NCBI GenBank assembly: GCA_026419575.1
Contig: JANZZC010000025.1
Span: 1 to 34,520 of the forward strand
Direction: 5' to 3'
Length of the DNA: 34,520 bases
Origin: Thermomicrobium sp.
GTDB taxonomy: Bacteria; Chloroflexota; Chloroflexia; Thermomicrobiales; Thermomicrobiaceae
Part shown: positions 26,149-33,173 of the stretch, in pieces
How the letters are laid out: the number at the start of each line of letters is the position of its first letter
Numbering within the stretch: position 1 is the first letter of the stretch
The notes under the pieces: generated by a model
What the model saw: only the letters and a program-made list of their open reading frames with translations
Databases searched by the model: none
Told to the model about the DNA's origin: nothing
Program-made: the position numbers and the translations under genes

Positions 26149-27848
26149 GGGTGAGCGAGCGGCGAGGAGGCCAAGGCTTCGGATGAGGATCGGACTCGAG
26201 CGAGAATCACGAACGCCTGCCTCCCCTCGACGAGGCGAGGTCGATGGTAGTCCTCGATCAGGACCGGCACGAGGTCGTAACGGACCAGTTCCGCTCCGTG
26301 GAACCAGAGGTGGAGGATCAGCCCTTGCTTGGTTTCGAGCGACCACTCCTGATCGAAGACGAAGTTGCCCAGCGAGTAGAAGATCGGTTTCCCGCGGTAC
26401 CACTCCATTCCCTGCACCCAGTGCGGGTGCGACCCGACGACCAGGGTCGCGCCGCTGTCGATCGCGATCCGGGCGAGCTTCCGCTGGGTCTCGGTCGGGA
26501 TCAGCGTGTACTCGACGCCCCAGTGGAAGAAGGGGATGACGATGTCCGCCTGGGCAGCAGCCGCGCGGATCGCTCGCTGCACGAGTTCCGGCTCGAGCGG
26601 TGCGGTCCCGGGCCGATCCGCACCGGCCCCGTACCAGCCTGCGGAGACGCCGTCGAAGCCGAGGAGCGCCACGGTGACGTCACCGACTTCGAGCGAACGG
26701 GGGGCGACTGCTTCGTCGAGGTCGCGGCCGGCACCGAAGCTGGCGATGTCGGCCTTTCGCAGGATTTCCTGGGTATCGAAGAGCGCGAGCGGTCCGAAAT
26801 CCATACTGTGGTTGTTCGCCAGGCTCACCGCATCGATACCAGCGAGCTCGAGGCCAGCGACCGCATCGGGCAGAGTGAGGAAGCGCAAGGTGTACGGGTC
26901 GTCCGGCGGGAGATACCGCATGGTCAGCGCGCATTCGAGGTTGGCGACGGTGAGGTCGGCCCACCCGAGTTCCGAAGCGACACCGCGGAACGGCGCGCTC
27001 CAGTCGTTCCGGGCCGCCATGATGCGGTGAACCGTCCGACCGAGAACGATGTCGCCGGCGAAGGTCAGGGTCGTGGTGCGTAGCCGCGGCAGCTCGAAAG
27101 GGGCGAAATTCTCTGGCGGGAGCAAGTCGAGCGGCCCTTCCACGACGAGCCACTCGACGAGTCCCGGAAGGAGTGCGTCGTTCCCATCCGGCCGCAGTGG
27201 GTCCTGGCCCGCAATCCGCAGCACGCGGAGGAACGGCGCCAGCGCGCTCGGCTCGACCAGCGCGAAGAGCCCTGGATCGGGGATCGTGGCGAGCGAGCGG
27301 ACGCGACCGACGGCCGTCTCGGCGGTGGCGAATCGGTAACCATCGTCCAGAACCGAAATCCGACGCACCGGAAGATGCTCCGGCGCACCAGCCTCGGCCC
27401 AATCCCCGATGCTCCCGTCCAGGAGACCCTGGAAGGCCTCGGGCGGAACGTCACGCACGAGATTCGCGTGCCCGCTCACCGGCACGAGCCAGCGCCCACC
27501 GATCGCGGCCGGGGGTTTCTCGCCGGTCACCGTCCGGAGACGGACGAGCGCCTCGCTCTCGGGGACGCGTTCGATCCGCCACGTGGTCGGAGCTGCGGCG
27601 GCGAGCCGGGCAAACCAGCGTTCGGCGTGGTCGGCCAGGGTCGGCGGGAGCGGCGGAATGGCCACACGGAGCACCGGGTGGACGGGGATCGTGCGTGAGC
27701 GGGAGGCGTCGACGGCCGGCAGTCGATGCCGTTGGGTCGTCGGCGAAGGAGACGGCACTTCCGGTCCGTTCGTCGATCGAGCCCGCCCGCGAGCGCAGCT
27801 CGCGAGGAGAGCGGATGCAGTGAGCAGCAGAGCCCGCCTCGTCCACAC
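26145..27848 (-). CDS. CapA-type metallophosphoesterase lipoprotein with a PstS-like N-terminal domain
   Basis: The 567-aa product starts with a signal peptide and lipobox LLASC (Cys18), so it is predicted to be anchored outside the membrane. A Ser/Pro/Thr linker follows. Residues about 55-245 look like part of a phosphate-binding (PstS-type) periplasmic protein: VSGHANLVRDVPPEAFQGLLDGSIGDWAEAG resembles the family's ...LS...L..IFSG.I.NW.... segment. Residues about 260-520 are a CapA/PGA_cap metallophosphoesterase-like domain: FAGDIVLGRTVHRI, VANLECALT, SLANNHSMDFGP, LLGFDGVSAGWYG, VIPFFHWGVEYT, VVGSHPHWVQGMEWYRGKPIFYSLGNFVFDQ. CapA proteins take part in poly-gamma-glutamate or capsule metabolism, but no capB/capC genes are near. 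GTG 27848 is the best start; the ribosome site is weak. Confidence 0.8.
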   Translation of the reverse strand: MWTRRALLLTASALLASCARGRARSTNGPEVPSPSPTTQRHRLPAVDASRSRTIPVHPVLRVAIPPLPPTLADHAERWFARLAAAAPTTWRIERVPESEALVRLRTVTGEKPPAAIGGRWLVPVSGHANLVRDVPPEAFQGLLDGSIGDWAEAGAPEHLPVRRISVLDDGYRFATAETAVGRVRSLATIPDPGLFALVEPSALAPFLRVLRIAGQDPLRPDGNDALLPGLVEWLVVEGPLDLLPPENFAPFELPRLRTTTLTFAGDIVLGRTVHRIMAARNDWSAPFRGVASELGWADLTVANLECALTMRYLPPDDPYTLRFLTLPDAVAGLELAGIDAVSLANNHSMDFGPLALFDTQEILRKADIASFGAGRDLDEAVAPRSLEVGDVTVALLGFDGVSAGWYGAGADRPGTAPLEPELVQRAIRAAAAQADIVIPFFHWGVEYTLIPTETQRKLARIAIDSGATLVVGSHPHWVQGMEWYRGKPIFYSLGNFVFDQEWSLETKQGLILHLWFHGAELVRYDLVPVLIEDYHRPRLVEGRQAFVILARVRSSSEALASSPLAHP

Positions 27849-27975
27849 GGTCCCGAGCGTTCCGCGTCCTATGGTTCGGCGGCGACACCGGAGTGTTCGG
27901 AGTGAAAGATACTCGGCGGACCGATCGTCGGCAAGTGACGGAGGAGAGATCTGCATCCGAAATCTCGCGGGACGG

Positions 27976-28019
27976 GAACCACGAGGGGAACGGGACGATC
28001 CCGTTCCCCTCGTGGGTTC
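27976..28019 (-). terminator. 20-bp stem after the catabolic operon
   Basis: A 20-nt arm (27976-27995, GAACCACGAGGGGAACGGGA) pairs with 27999-28019 with one bulged base and a 3-nt loop. It begins 13 bp past the dioxygenase stop on the minus strand. There is no U-run, so it may act as a terminator or mRNA 3'-end stabiliser. Confidence 0.6.
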
Positions 28020-28032
28020 GCAGCGTCCGGGT

Positions 28033-29013
28033 TCAGCGAGCGACCTCCACGGGTGGAGTGCCGTGGGTATGGAACGTCGCGACCGTCTGCAGCCCCCAAG
28101 CCTGGCCGCGCTTGCGTTCCGCCTCCGTCCAGACGATCGGCTTCCAGTCCGGTGCGACGACCAGTCGGGCACCCGGGCAGCCGATCTCGATGCGATGACC
28201 GCCTGGCTCGATGACGTACAGGAAAACGGTCTGCTGCACGGCGTGCTTATGGGGACCGTATTCGATCTTGTACCCGAACTCGATCGCGATGTCGGCGGCC
28301 CGCAGCACTTCCTCTCGAGTATCGACGGCGTAGCAGACGTGATGGAAGCGGCCGCGCGCGCCGGTCGCGTCCTCGGTGACGGCGATCTCGTAGCCCTTGT
28401 TGTTGGAAGTGACCCAGGCTCCCTTCTCGGAACCGTCGTCGAAGATGATGCACTCCGTCAGCTTGAGCCCGAGGTACTGCTGCAGGAAGATGCGGGTCGC
28501 TCGCACGTCGGCCGCGAAGACGTTGATGTGATCGAGGCGACGAACGTTGCAACCGCGGGCCGGAAACCGCGAGGCCTGGTTCTTCAGCGCTGGCTTCGTT
28601 TCCGGCGTTGGCTGGTACCACTCCACTTCCCAGACGAGCTCACCGACGTGTCCGTCCGGCGTCCGGAACCGGTAGGCTGGACCGTGGCCAGCGTCGCCGT
28701 CGATCCAGCCGAGGCCGAGTCCGGACTGCTCGAGCATGGCCACTCGCCGTTGCAGCGCTTCCGGTGTGCTCACCCGGTAGGCGAAGTGTTCCATCGCCGG
28801 AACCGGCCCTGCAGTCAGCTTGAGCGTGTGATGGGCATAATCGTCCCATCCTCGCAGGTAGACCGAGTTCCCGCGCTGCTCCGTCACGTACATCCCCATG
28901 TACTCGACGAAGAAGTGAACACTTTCGTCGAGAACCGGCGTGAGGAGCTCGAGGTGGGCGAGATGGGCCATATCGAAACTCGGCTCGCCGATATAGAGCG
29001 TGACGTCGTTCAT
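28033..29013 (-). CDS. Extradiol ring-cleavage dioxygenase (catechol 2,3-dioxygenase-like, VOC fold)
   Basis: The 326-aa product is a two-domain type I extradiol dioxygenase that opens an ortho-diphenolic ring next to the hydroxyl groups using Fe(II) and O2. The N-terminal domain begins with MAHLAHLELLTPVLDESVHFFVEYMGM and GNSVYLRGWDDYAHHTLKL. The C-terminal domain carries the three metal ligands: His162 in RRLDHINVFA, His224/225 in GRFHHVCYAVD and Glu276 in GGHRIEIG. VOC-fold enzymes usually act on catechol, biphenyl-diol or homoprotocatechuate; here the operon suggests a carboxylated diphenol such as protocatechuate or gallate. ATG 29013 has GGGGAGG upstream. It is the last gene of the four-gene operon. 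Confidence 0.88.
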   Translation of the reverse strand: MNDVTLYIGEPSFDMAHLAHLELLTPVLDESVHFFVEYMGMYVTEQRGNSVYLRGWDDYAHHTLKLTAGPVPAMEHFAYRVSTPEALQRRVAMLEQSGLGLGWIDGDAGHGPAYRFRTPDGHVGELVWEVEWYQPTPETKPALKNQASRFPARGCNVRRLDHINVFAADVRATRIFLQQYLGLKLTECIIFDDGSEKGAWVTSNNKGYEIAVTEDATGARGRFHHVCYAVDTREEVLRAADIAIEFGYKIEYGPHKHAVQQTVFLYVIEPGGHRIEIGCPGARLVVAPDWKPIVWTEAERKRGQAWGLQTVATFHTHGTPPVEVAR

Positions 29014-29062
29014 GTCTTACCTCCCCTGCGTCGTGGACGGATCGGCTGCTGAACCCCCGACC

Positions 29063-29725
29063 TCACCGTTGCCCCTCGAGGACCTTACGCAGACCGTGGA
29101 TATCGTAGCTGAGTTCACCGGCCTGCAATCGCTCGCGCATGCGCGCCTCGCGCTCGGCGCGAGCGCGTGCCGCCTCGAGAACGTCCACCGCTCGGCCACG
29201 CTCGACGACGACCGCCCCGTCGTCGTCCAGGACGACGAAATCGCCCGGCTCGATCCGTGCGCCGCCGACCGTGACCGGCACCTCGAGGCCGCCGACCTTG
29301 TCCTTCGTCGCACCCCGGACGCGAACGAAGCGAGTCCAGACGGGAAGGTCCATCGCCCGTAGTTCGTCGACGTCGCGAACTGCTGCGTCGACGAGGAGCG
29401 CAGCGGCTCCGCGCACCTTGGCTTGGATCGCCAGGAGCTCGCCGACGAGGGCGACCGGCTCCGGCTCGGGCATCGTGATGACCAGTACCGCGCCTGGATA
29501 GACGCGCTCCATGACCGCGTGCACCATGAGATTGTCGCCCTGACCGCACAAGACGGTCAGAGCCGGTCCGGCGACGCGCCGCCCGGGGATGAGCGGGACG
29601 AGCGGAATATCGACCAGTCCTCGTCGACCGGATGCCTCGTAGACCGTCGCCACACCGAGTTCCGCGAAGGCACGGGAAAGTTCGGCGATCGCGGCCTGGT
29701 CGATATCCTGACGTCGTTCGGCCAT
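29063..29725 (-). CDS. 4-carboxy-4-hydroxy-2-oxoadipate aldolase-like protein (RraA/LigK family)
   Basis: The 220-aa product is an RraA-fold protein like LigK/ProA/GalC, which cleave 4-carboxy-4-hydroxy-2-oxoadipate to pyruvate and oxaloacetate at the end of the protocatechuate 4,5- and gallate pathways. It has VATVYEASGRRGLVDIPL, AGPALTVLCGQGDNLMVHAVM, LLVDAAVRDVDELRAMDLPVWTRFV with the Arg-Asp pair used for substrate and metal, and the PGDFVVLDDDGAVVV segment. RraA itself, the RNase E inhibitor, is about 160 aa and lacks the extra C-terminal helix seen here (AARARAEREARMRERL). ATG 29725 has GGAGGG 7 nt upstream. ATG 29746, which overlaps the galB stop (TGATG), would add seven residues. A four-gene operon context supports the aldolase call. 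Confidence 0.86.
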   Translation of the reverse strand: MAERRQDIDQAAIAELSRAFAELGVATVYEASGRRGLVDIPLVPLIPGRRVAGPALTVLCGQGDNLMVHAVMERVYPGAVLVITMPEPEPVALVGELLAIQAKVRGAAALLVDAAVRDVDELRAMDLPVWTRFVRVRGATKDKVGGLEVPVTVGGARIEPGDFVVLDDDGAVVVERGRAVDVLEAARARAEREARMRERLQAGELSYDIHGLRKVLEGQR

Positions 29726-29745
29726 CGAGCTACCCTCCGATCGCA

Positions 29746-30477
29746 TCAGCCGTGACCGGGCAGGTCGCGGGCGACGAGCGGTGTGACGCGCTGGAAGGCC
29801 TCCGCGTAGCGGATCTCCTTGATTCCGGAAATCCGCCGCGCGTGGTTGGCGCGCCGCTCCCCGAGTTCCGCGTAGTAGCGCTGGAGGTACTGCTGGGATG
29901 CCATGACCTGCATGGCGGCGAGCTTCTGTTCCCAAACGGGAGTGATGTCGACGAACACGTTGGGGACGAAACCGCAGAGCTCCGGCTGGTGGGGCTCGAA
30001 GTAGTAGAGCGGCGGGGGCTCCACCGTTTCGAATGCGCTCGCGACACCTGCCCCGGAAGACAGCAAGCGGGCCTTCTGCACCACCTCGTTGGCGACAGGA
30101 TGATCCGGATTGAACGGATCGACCGGGGTGTGGGTGACGATCGCCTCGGGACGCAGATCGCGGATCAGCTGCGCGAGCCGCTCGATCGCCTCCCGGTCGA
30201 CCTCGAGCGGATAGTCGCCCATGTCGTAGCAGACGAAGCGTGCGCCGAGGATCTGCGCTGCACGTTCGGCCTGTTCGTGGCGGATCGCCTTGACCCGTTC
30301 GACCGTTTGACCCGGCTCCTTCCAGAGTTCGCCGGACTCGCCGCGTTCGCCGTACGACAGCGCGAGAACCGTCGCCTCCCCGCCGTTCGCGGTCACGAGC
30401 GCGATCACCCCGGCGGCACGCCACACGAAGTCGGCCGCGTGGGCGCCGACCACCAACAGTCGTCGGACTCCGGTCAT
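29746..30477 (-). CDS. galB: 4-oxalomesaconate hydratase-like protein (PIG-L/GalB family)
   Basis: The 243-aa product is a PIG-L-fold zinc enzyme of the GalB type. Most PIG-L deacetylases have a HPDDE-type motif at the first metal site; this one has VVGAHAADFVWRAAG, as in Pseudomonas putida GalB, followed by ALSYGERGESGELWKEPGQ, CYDMGDYPLEVDREAIERL, VTHTPVDPFNPDHPVANEVV, YFEPHQPELCGFVPNVFVDIT and ANHARRISG. GalB hydrates 4-oxalomesaconate to 4-carboxy-4-hydroxy-2-oxoadipate, the substrate of the LigK/GalC aldolase encoded just downstream. The start ATG 30477 overlaps the amidohydrolase stop by 4 bp (ATGA); GGAGGG lies 4 nt upstream. Assignment rests on recalled sequence similarity and on context. 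Confidence 0.85.
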   Translation of the reverse strand: MTGVRRLLVVGAHAADFVWRAAGVIALVTANGGEATVLALSYGERGESGELWKEPGQTVERVKAIRHEQAERAAQILGARFVCYDMGDYPLEVDREAIERLAQLIRDLRPEAIVTHTPVDPFNPDHPVANEVVQKARLLSSGAGVASAFETVEPPPLYYFEPHQPELCGFVPNVFVDITPVWEQKLAAMQVMASQQYLQRYYAELGERRANHARRISGIKEIRYAEAFQRVTPLVARDLPGHG

Positions 30478-31397
30478 AGATCCCTCCCCGTCGCCAAGCG
30501 AACGGTATTCCGTACGGCCATCGTGCGGACCTCGTCCTCGCTGAAGCCAGCCTCGAGCAACCGGTCGGCGAAGAGCGCGAGCCCGTCTTCGACCGGCGGA
30601 TTGTCCGGCTGTCCGAGATCGGTACTGAGCACCACACGCTCCGGACCGACGGCGCGGATGTGGGAGACGGCGGTCTCCCAAGAGACCTTCCCGGAATAGA
30701 GGGGGGTGAAGCAGTGTTCCATGATGGCACCCATGTCCGCGAGCGCGATCTGATCGTCACGGGAGAGCGCCTGCGACGGAAAATCGGGATGCGTCACCAC
30801 GACGTGTCGGACGCCTTCCTCGCGGGCAGCGCGCACCACGGCGAAGATCTCGTCCCGTCCGAGGTGGCCGGTGGCGAGCACGAGGTCGTGCCGGGCGACG
30901 ATCCGCAGGACCGCACGGAGCTCGGGGACCACGTCGCCGTCCGGACCGAGGACCTCGACGGGGGGGACATCGAAACCGGCTTCACGCATCTCGCGTTGGA
31001 GGCGAGCCCAATAGGGAAGCTTGGCGTCCGGTGGGGCATGGCGGAGATGCTCCCGTTCGTTCGCCGCATCGACCGACGGGAGCCAGACCAGGCGGGCGCC
31101 TTCGCGCGCTGCGATCTCGACGGCGAGCGGATTCAGGCCGCCGACCGCTCGGTTGAGCGTGATCGAGCCGAGGACTTGAACCCCGGGAACCGCTGCGCGT
31201 ACGACCGCGGCGCGCTCGGCAGTCGGCACGTAATGGGATTTGATGACGTAGCCGGCCAGGCCGACCTCGAGAAAGCGGCGGGCGAGATCGATGTCCGCGA
31301 TCCGCCGAGGCATCACGTCCGGGCCGGAATGAACGTGCAGGTCGAAGGCGCCGCGTACCAGTTCGCGTGCCCGTTGCGAGGGAGTCGGGTGCGACAT
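30474..31397 (-). CDS. Amidohydrolase-fold protein, DUF6282-like, aromatic pathway
   Basis: The 307-aa protein has the amidohydrolase-type HxH metal site in GAFDLHVHSGPD (His21, His23) and further His/Asp positions in VIKSHYV, LATGHLGRDEI, HVVVTHPDFPS and VVLSTDLGQPDNP, which complete a binuclear-type TIM-barrel site. It resembles DUF6282-type proteins. In protocatechuate 4,5-type pathways amidohydrolase-superfamily members serve as pyrone dicarboxylate lactonase (LigI) or hydratase (LigJ); this protein could open a lactone or act on another pathway intermediate. It is first in the operon, behind an extended -10 promoter, and its stop overlaps galB by 4 bp. A hairpin in its leader may hide the ribosome site (GAAAGG ... 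GGAAAG before ATG 31397). Confidence 0.75.
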   Translation of the reverse strand: MSHPTPSQRARELVRGAFDLHVHSGPDVMPRRIADIDLARRFLEVGLAGYVIKSHYVPTAERAAVVRAAVPGVQVLGSITLNRAVGGLNPLAVEIAAREGARLVWLPSVDAANEREHLRHAPPDAKLPYWARLQREMREAGFDVPPVEVLGPDGDVVPELRAVLRIVARHDLVLATGHLGRDEIFAVVRAAREEGVRHVVVTHPDFPSQALSRDDQIALADMGAIMEHCFTPLYSGKVSWETAVSHIRAVGPERVVLSTDLGQPDNPPVEDGLALFADRLLEAGFSEDEVRTMAVRNTVRLATGRDL

Positions 31398-31487
31398 CTT
31401 TCCAACCTTTCCGCCTGCCGGTATCCGAGTTGGCGTGCTCCGGCGCGGGAATAGGCGAGGTTGGACGACCGGAGTTCCCTCGTCTGA

Positions 31488-31493
31488 ATTGTA
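31488..31493 (-). promoter_or_regulatory. Extended -10 promoter of the aromatic operon
   Basis: On the minus strand TATGCTACAAT gives a TGnTACAAT extended -10 box about 91 nt upstream of the amidohydrolase start and after the SBP terminator. No strong -35 is needed with this extension. In the leader TCCAACCT (about 31465-31458) can pair with AGGTTGGA (31408-31401) next to the start codon. Confidence 0.6.
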
Positions 31494-31531
31494 GCATACG
31501 CTGGGAGAGGATTTACACCTGAAACTTGAAC

Positions 31532-31563
31532 GACCCGGGCCGGGCAGCGAACCGGCCCGGGTC
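31532..31563 (-). terminator. Terminator after the substrate-binding protein gene
   Basis: GACCCGGGCCGG (31532-31543) and CCGGCCCGGGTC (31552-31563) form a perfect 12-bp stem with an 8-nt loop, 16 bp past the stop on the minus strand, followed by the T-containing GTTCAAGTTTC. It separates this gene from the downstream operon. Confidence 0.75.
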
Positions 31564-31578
31564 GCAAGATACGCCCAC

Positions 31579-32766
31579 TCAGAGCTGCTTGGCGGCGTTC
31601 TCGACGAAGCTGAAGTCGACCAGCTGCTCGACGGGGACCGTTCGCTGGATCTTGCCGCGCTGTTGCCACAGTTGCTGGGCGTCGGTCAGCTTGCTGACGT
31701 CGAACTTCCCGGTCTCGGAGACGCCTGGCCAGGTCATCTGCTCGTAGAGCGCCTCGTCCTTGAGCGGCGTGCGGTTCTTGAGGATTTGCACGACTTCGGC
31801 ACGGATGTTCGGATCCTTAAGGGCCTGGAGATAGTACCGTGCTCCCTTGAGGTAGCCGACGAGGAAGGCTTCGAGGAGCGGCCGATCCTTCACCATCGGC
31901 GGGCCGGCGACGATCACCGAGATCGGGAAATTGTCGCCGATGATGTCGATCAGCGCGTCGCCGCTCACGATCGGCACGGCGGCACCGAGTTGCTTGGTCG
32001 CGATCGTCGCGTACGGCTCGACCAGCTCGGCTGCCTCGACGGCTCCGTTCTGCAACGCGGCAGGCATGTCAGGAAGGCGGATGAGCTGCATCTTGATATC
32101 GTCGAGCGTGAGCCCTCCCGACTCGAGCACGGTCTTGAGTTCGAGGAGATCAATGCCCGCGTCGCTCGGCATCGCGAGCGAGCGACCGCGGAGGTCAGCG
32201 ACCGTCCGCACCCCTTGGTCGTAGAGTTCCTTGCGCACCGCGTAGGCGTGATAGACGTTGCCGCGTCGGAGGGCTCCCTCGCCAGCGACGATCGTCACGT
32301 CGATGCCTTGCAGTTTGGCGTTCACGAGCGCGGCGACGATCGCACCGCTGAAGAGGTGAAGGTCGCCGACCGCCAGGAGCGGGATCACCTCGCCCGGCGT
32401 CCCCTGCGTCGTGACGAGCTCGACATCCAGCCCGACCTCCTTGAAGAAGCCCTTCTCGGCCGCGATGAAGTTCCCAGCCTCTTCCGTCGCGAGCGCGACC
32501 CGCATCTTGAGCTTGCGGGCCTGGAGCACCGTCGGCGAGGCGGCTGGGGTGGGTGCCGCAGTGGGTGTCGCGGGAGGCGCGGTCGGCGTCGCGGCCGGCG
32601 CTGCAGTCGGTGTCGCTGCCGGTGCGGCGGGCGTCGGCGAGGCCGGCACCGGCGTGGGAGTCGCTTGGCTGCCCCCGCAGGCCGCCAGGAGCGCACTCGC
32701 TGCGACGCTCGCGGCTCCAGCGGTGACCCACAGAAAATGGCGACGAGTCACGCGTCGGATCGTCAC
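31579..32766 (-). CDS. NMT1/THI5-like ABC substrate-binding lipoprotein (NitT/TauT type)
   Basis: The 395-aa product begins with a Tat-type signal (TRRHFLW) and lipobox LLAAC (Cys30), so it is lipid-anchored on the outside. A Pro/Thr/Ala linker (about 35-80) with ATPTAAP-like repeats follows. The mature part starts KLKMRVALATEEAGNFIAAEKGFFKEVGLDVELVTT, then a GDLHLFSGAIVAALV ligand-pocket region, PSDAGIDLLELKTVL and EPYATIATKQLG, typical of NitT/TauT (SsuA/NMT1-like) binding proteins that feed nitrate, sulfonate, thiamine-precursor or aromatic-acid importers. No permease or ATPase gene is beside it, so it is an orphan in this window. GTG 32766 lies 4 nt after GGAGGGGG. Its position between an O-demethylase gene and an aromatic operon suggests an aromatic-acid ligand. 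Confidence 0.85.
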   Translation of the reverse strand: MTIRRVTRRHFLWVTAGAASVAASALLAACGGSQATPTPVPASPTPAAPAATPTAAPAATPTAPPATPTAAPTPAASPTVLQARKLKMRVALATEEAGNFIAAEKGFFKEVGLDVELVTTQGTPGEVIPLLAVGDLHLFSGAIVAALVNAKLQGIDVTIVAGEGALRRGNVYHAYAVRKELYDQGVRTVADLRGRSLAMPSDAGIDLLELKTVLESGGLTLDDIKMQLIRLPDMPAALQNGAVEAAELVEPYATIATKQLGAAVPIVSGDALIDIIGDNFPISVIVAGPPMVKDRPLLEAFLVGYLKGARYYLQALKDPNIRAEVVQILKNRTPLKDEALYEQMTWPGVSETGKFDVSKLTDAQQLWQQRGKIQRTVPVEQLVDFSFVENAAKQL

Positions 32767-33009
32767 GGTTCCCCCTCCTCACGTCGGTTACTTCGATCGC
32801 ACACTCTCTTCCCGCTTAGTCGCCGTTCCCATGATCTGACGCAGCGGGAAGTCGAATCGCTCCACCCAACGTCGATCTCCCTATACCTGATTTCGGCTTC
32901 TACCCTCCTTCGTAGTTACCTTTCGGAAAACACTCTCCGTATCTCCGGCCGATCTCGTGCCTCCATGCCCTGTTCTTGTATTCTGAACACGATACGTCGC
33001 GTCGCCTTC
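32767..33009 (-). other. Long 5' leader of the substrate-binding protein gene
   Basis: From the predicted transcript start near 33009 to the GTG at 32766 the leader is about 240 nt. It contains no gene. A 9-bp stem, CTTCCCGCT (32851-32843) with AGCGGGAAG (32816-32808), encloses 26 nt, and a short CTAC/GTAG hairpin lies further upstream. Length and structure suggest a regulatory RNA, but it does not match a riboswitch consensus I know. A riboswitch class cannot be named. Confidence 0.45.
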
Positions 33010-33015
33010 GATGAT

Positions 33016-33044
33016 ATACTAGAAAACTGGAGTCACCGTGTCAA
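33016..33044 (-). promoter_or_regulatory. Strong sigma-70 promoter for the substrate-binding protein gene
   Basis: On the minus strand TTGACA (33044-33039) and TAGTAT (33021-33016) are 17 bp apart. It lies downstream of the O-demethylase terminator and drives the 240-nt leader. Confidence 0.75.
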
Positions 33045-33099
33045 GAAGAGGATGGCGGCGCTGCTGAGCCTGTGCTCGGGCGCCCTGGGCTGAAACGAG

Positions 33100-33133
33100 C
33101 GAGCGGCAGCGAGCTCCGTCTCGCTGCCGCTCG
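33100..33133 (-). terminator. Terminator after the O-demethylase gene
   Basis: A 14-bp stem (33100-33113 with 33120-33133, GAGCGGCAGCGAG core) with a 6-nt loop lies 40 bp past the stop codon. The 3' flank on the minus strand is T-containing (GTTTC). A 14-bp palindrome, CCTCCGATCGGAGG, lies just before it (33141-33154). Confidence 0.7.
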
Positions 33134-33173
33134 AACGACTCCTCCGATCGGAGGACCGACGTCGTCAGCAGGG

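Noticed and set aside
29063-30760. A single 565-aa minus-strand reading frame from the aldolase upstream
   Set aside because: Only its last part is the aldolase; the upstream part is the out-of-frame shadow of galB, which has its own start, stop and catalytic motifs.
32881-32945. Resemblance to a glycine riboswitch (GGAGAGTG ... TCAGGTATAGGG)
   Set aside because: The stem that must precede the AGG core is missing and the conserved loops do not align; the likeness is only local.
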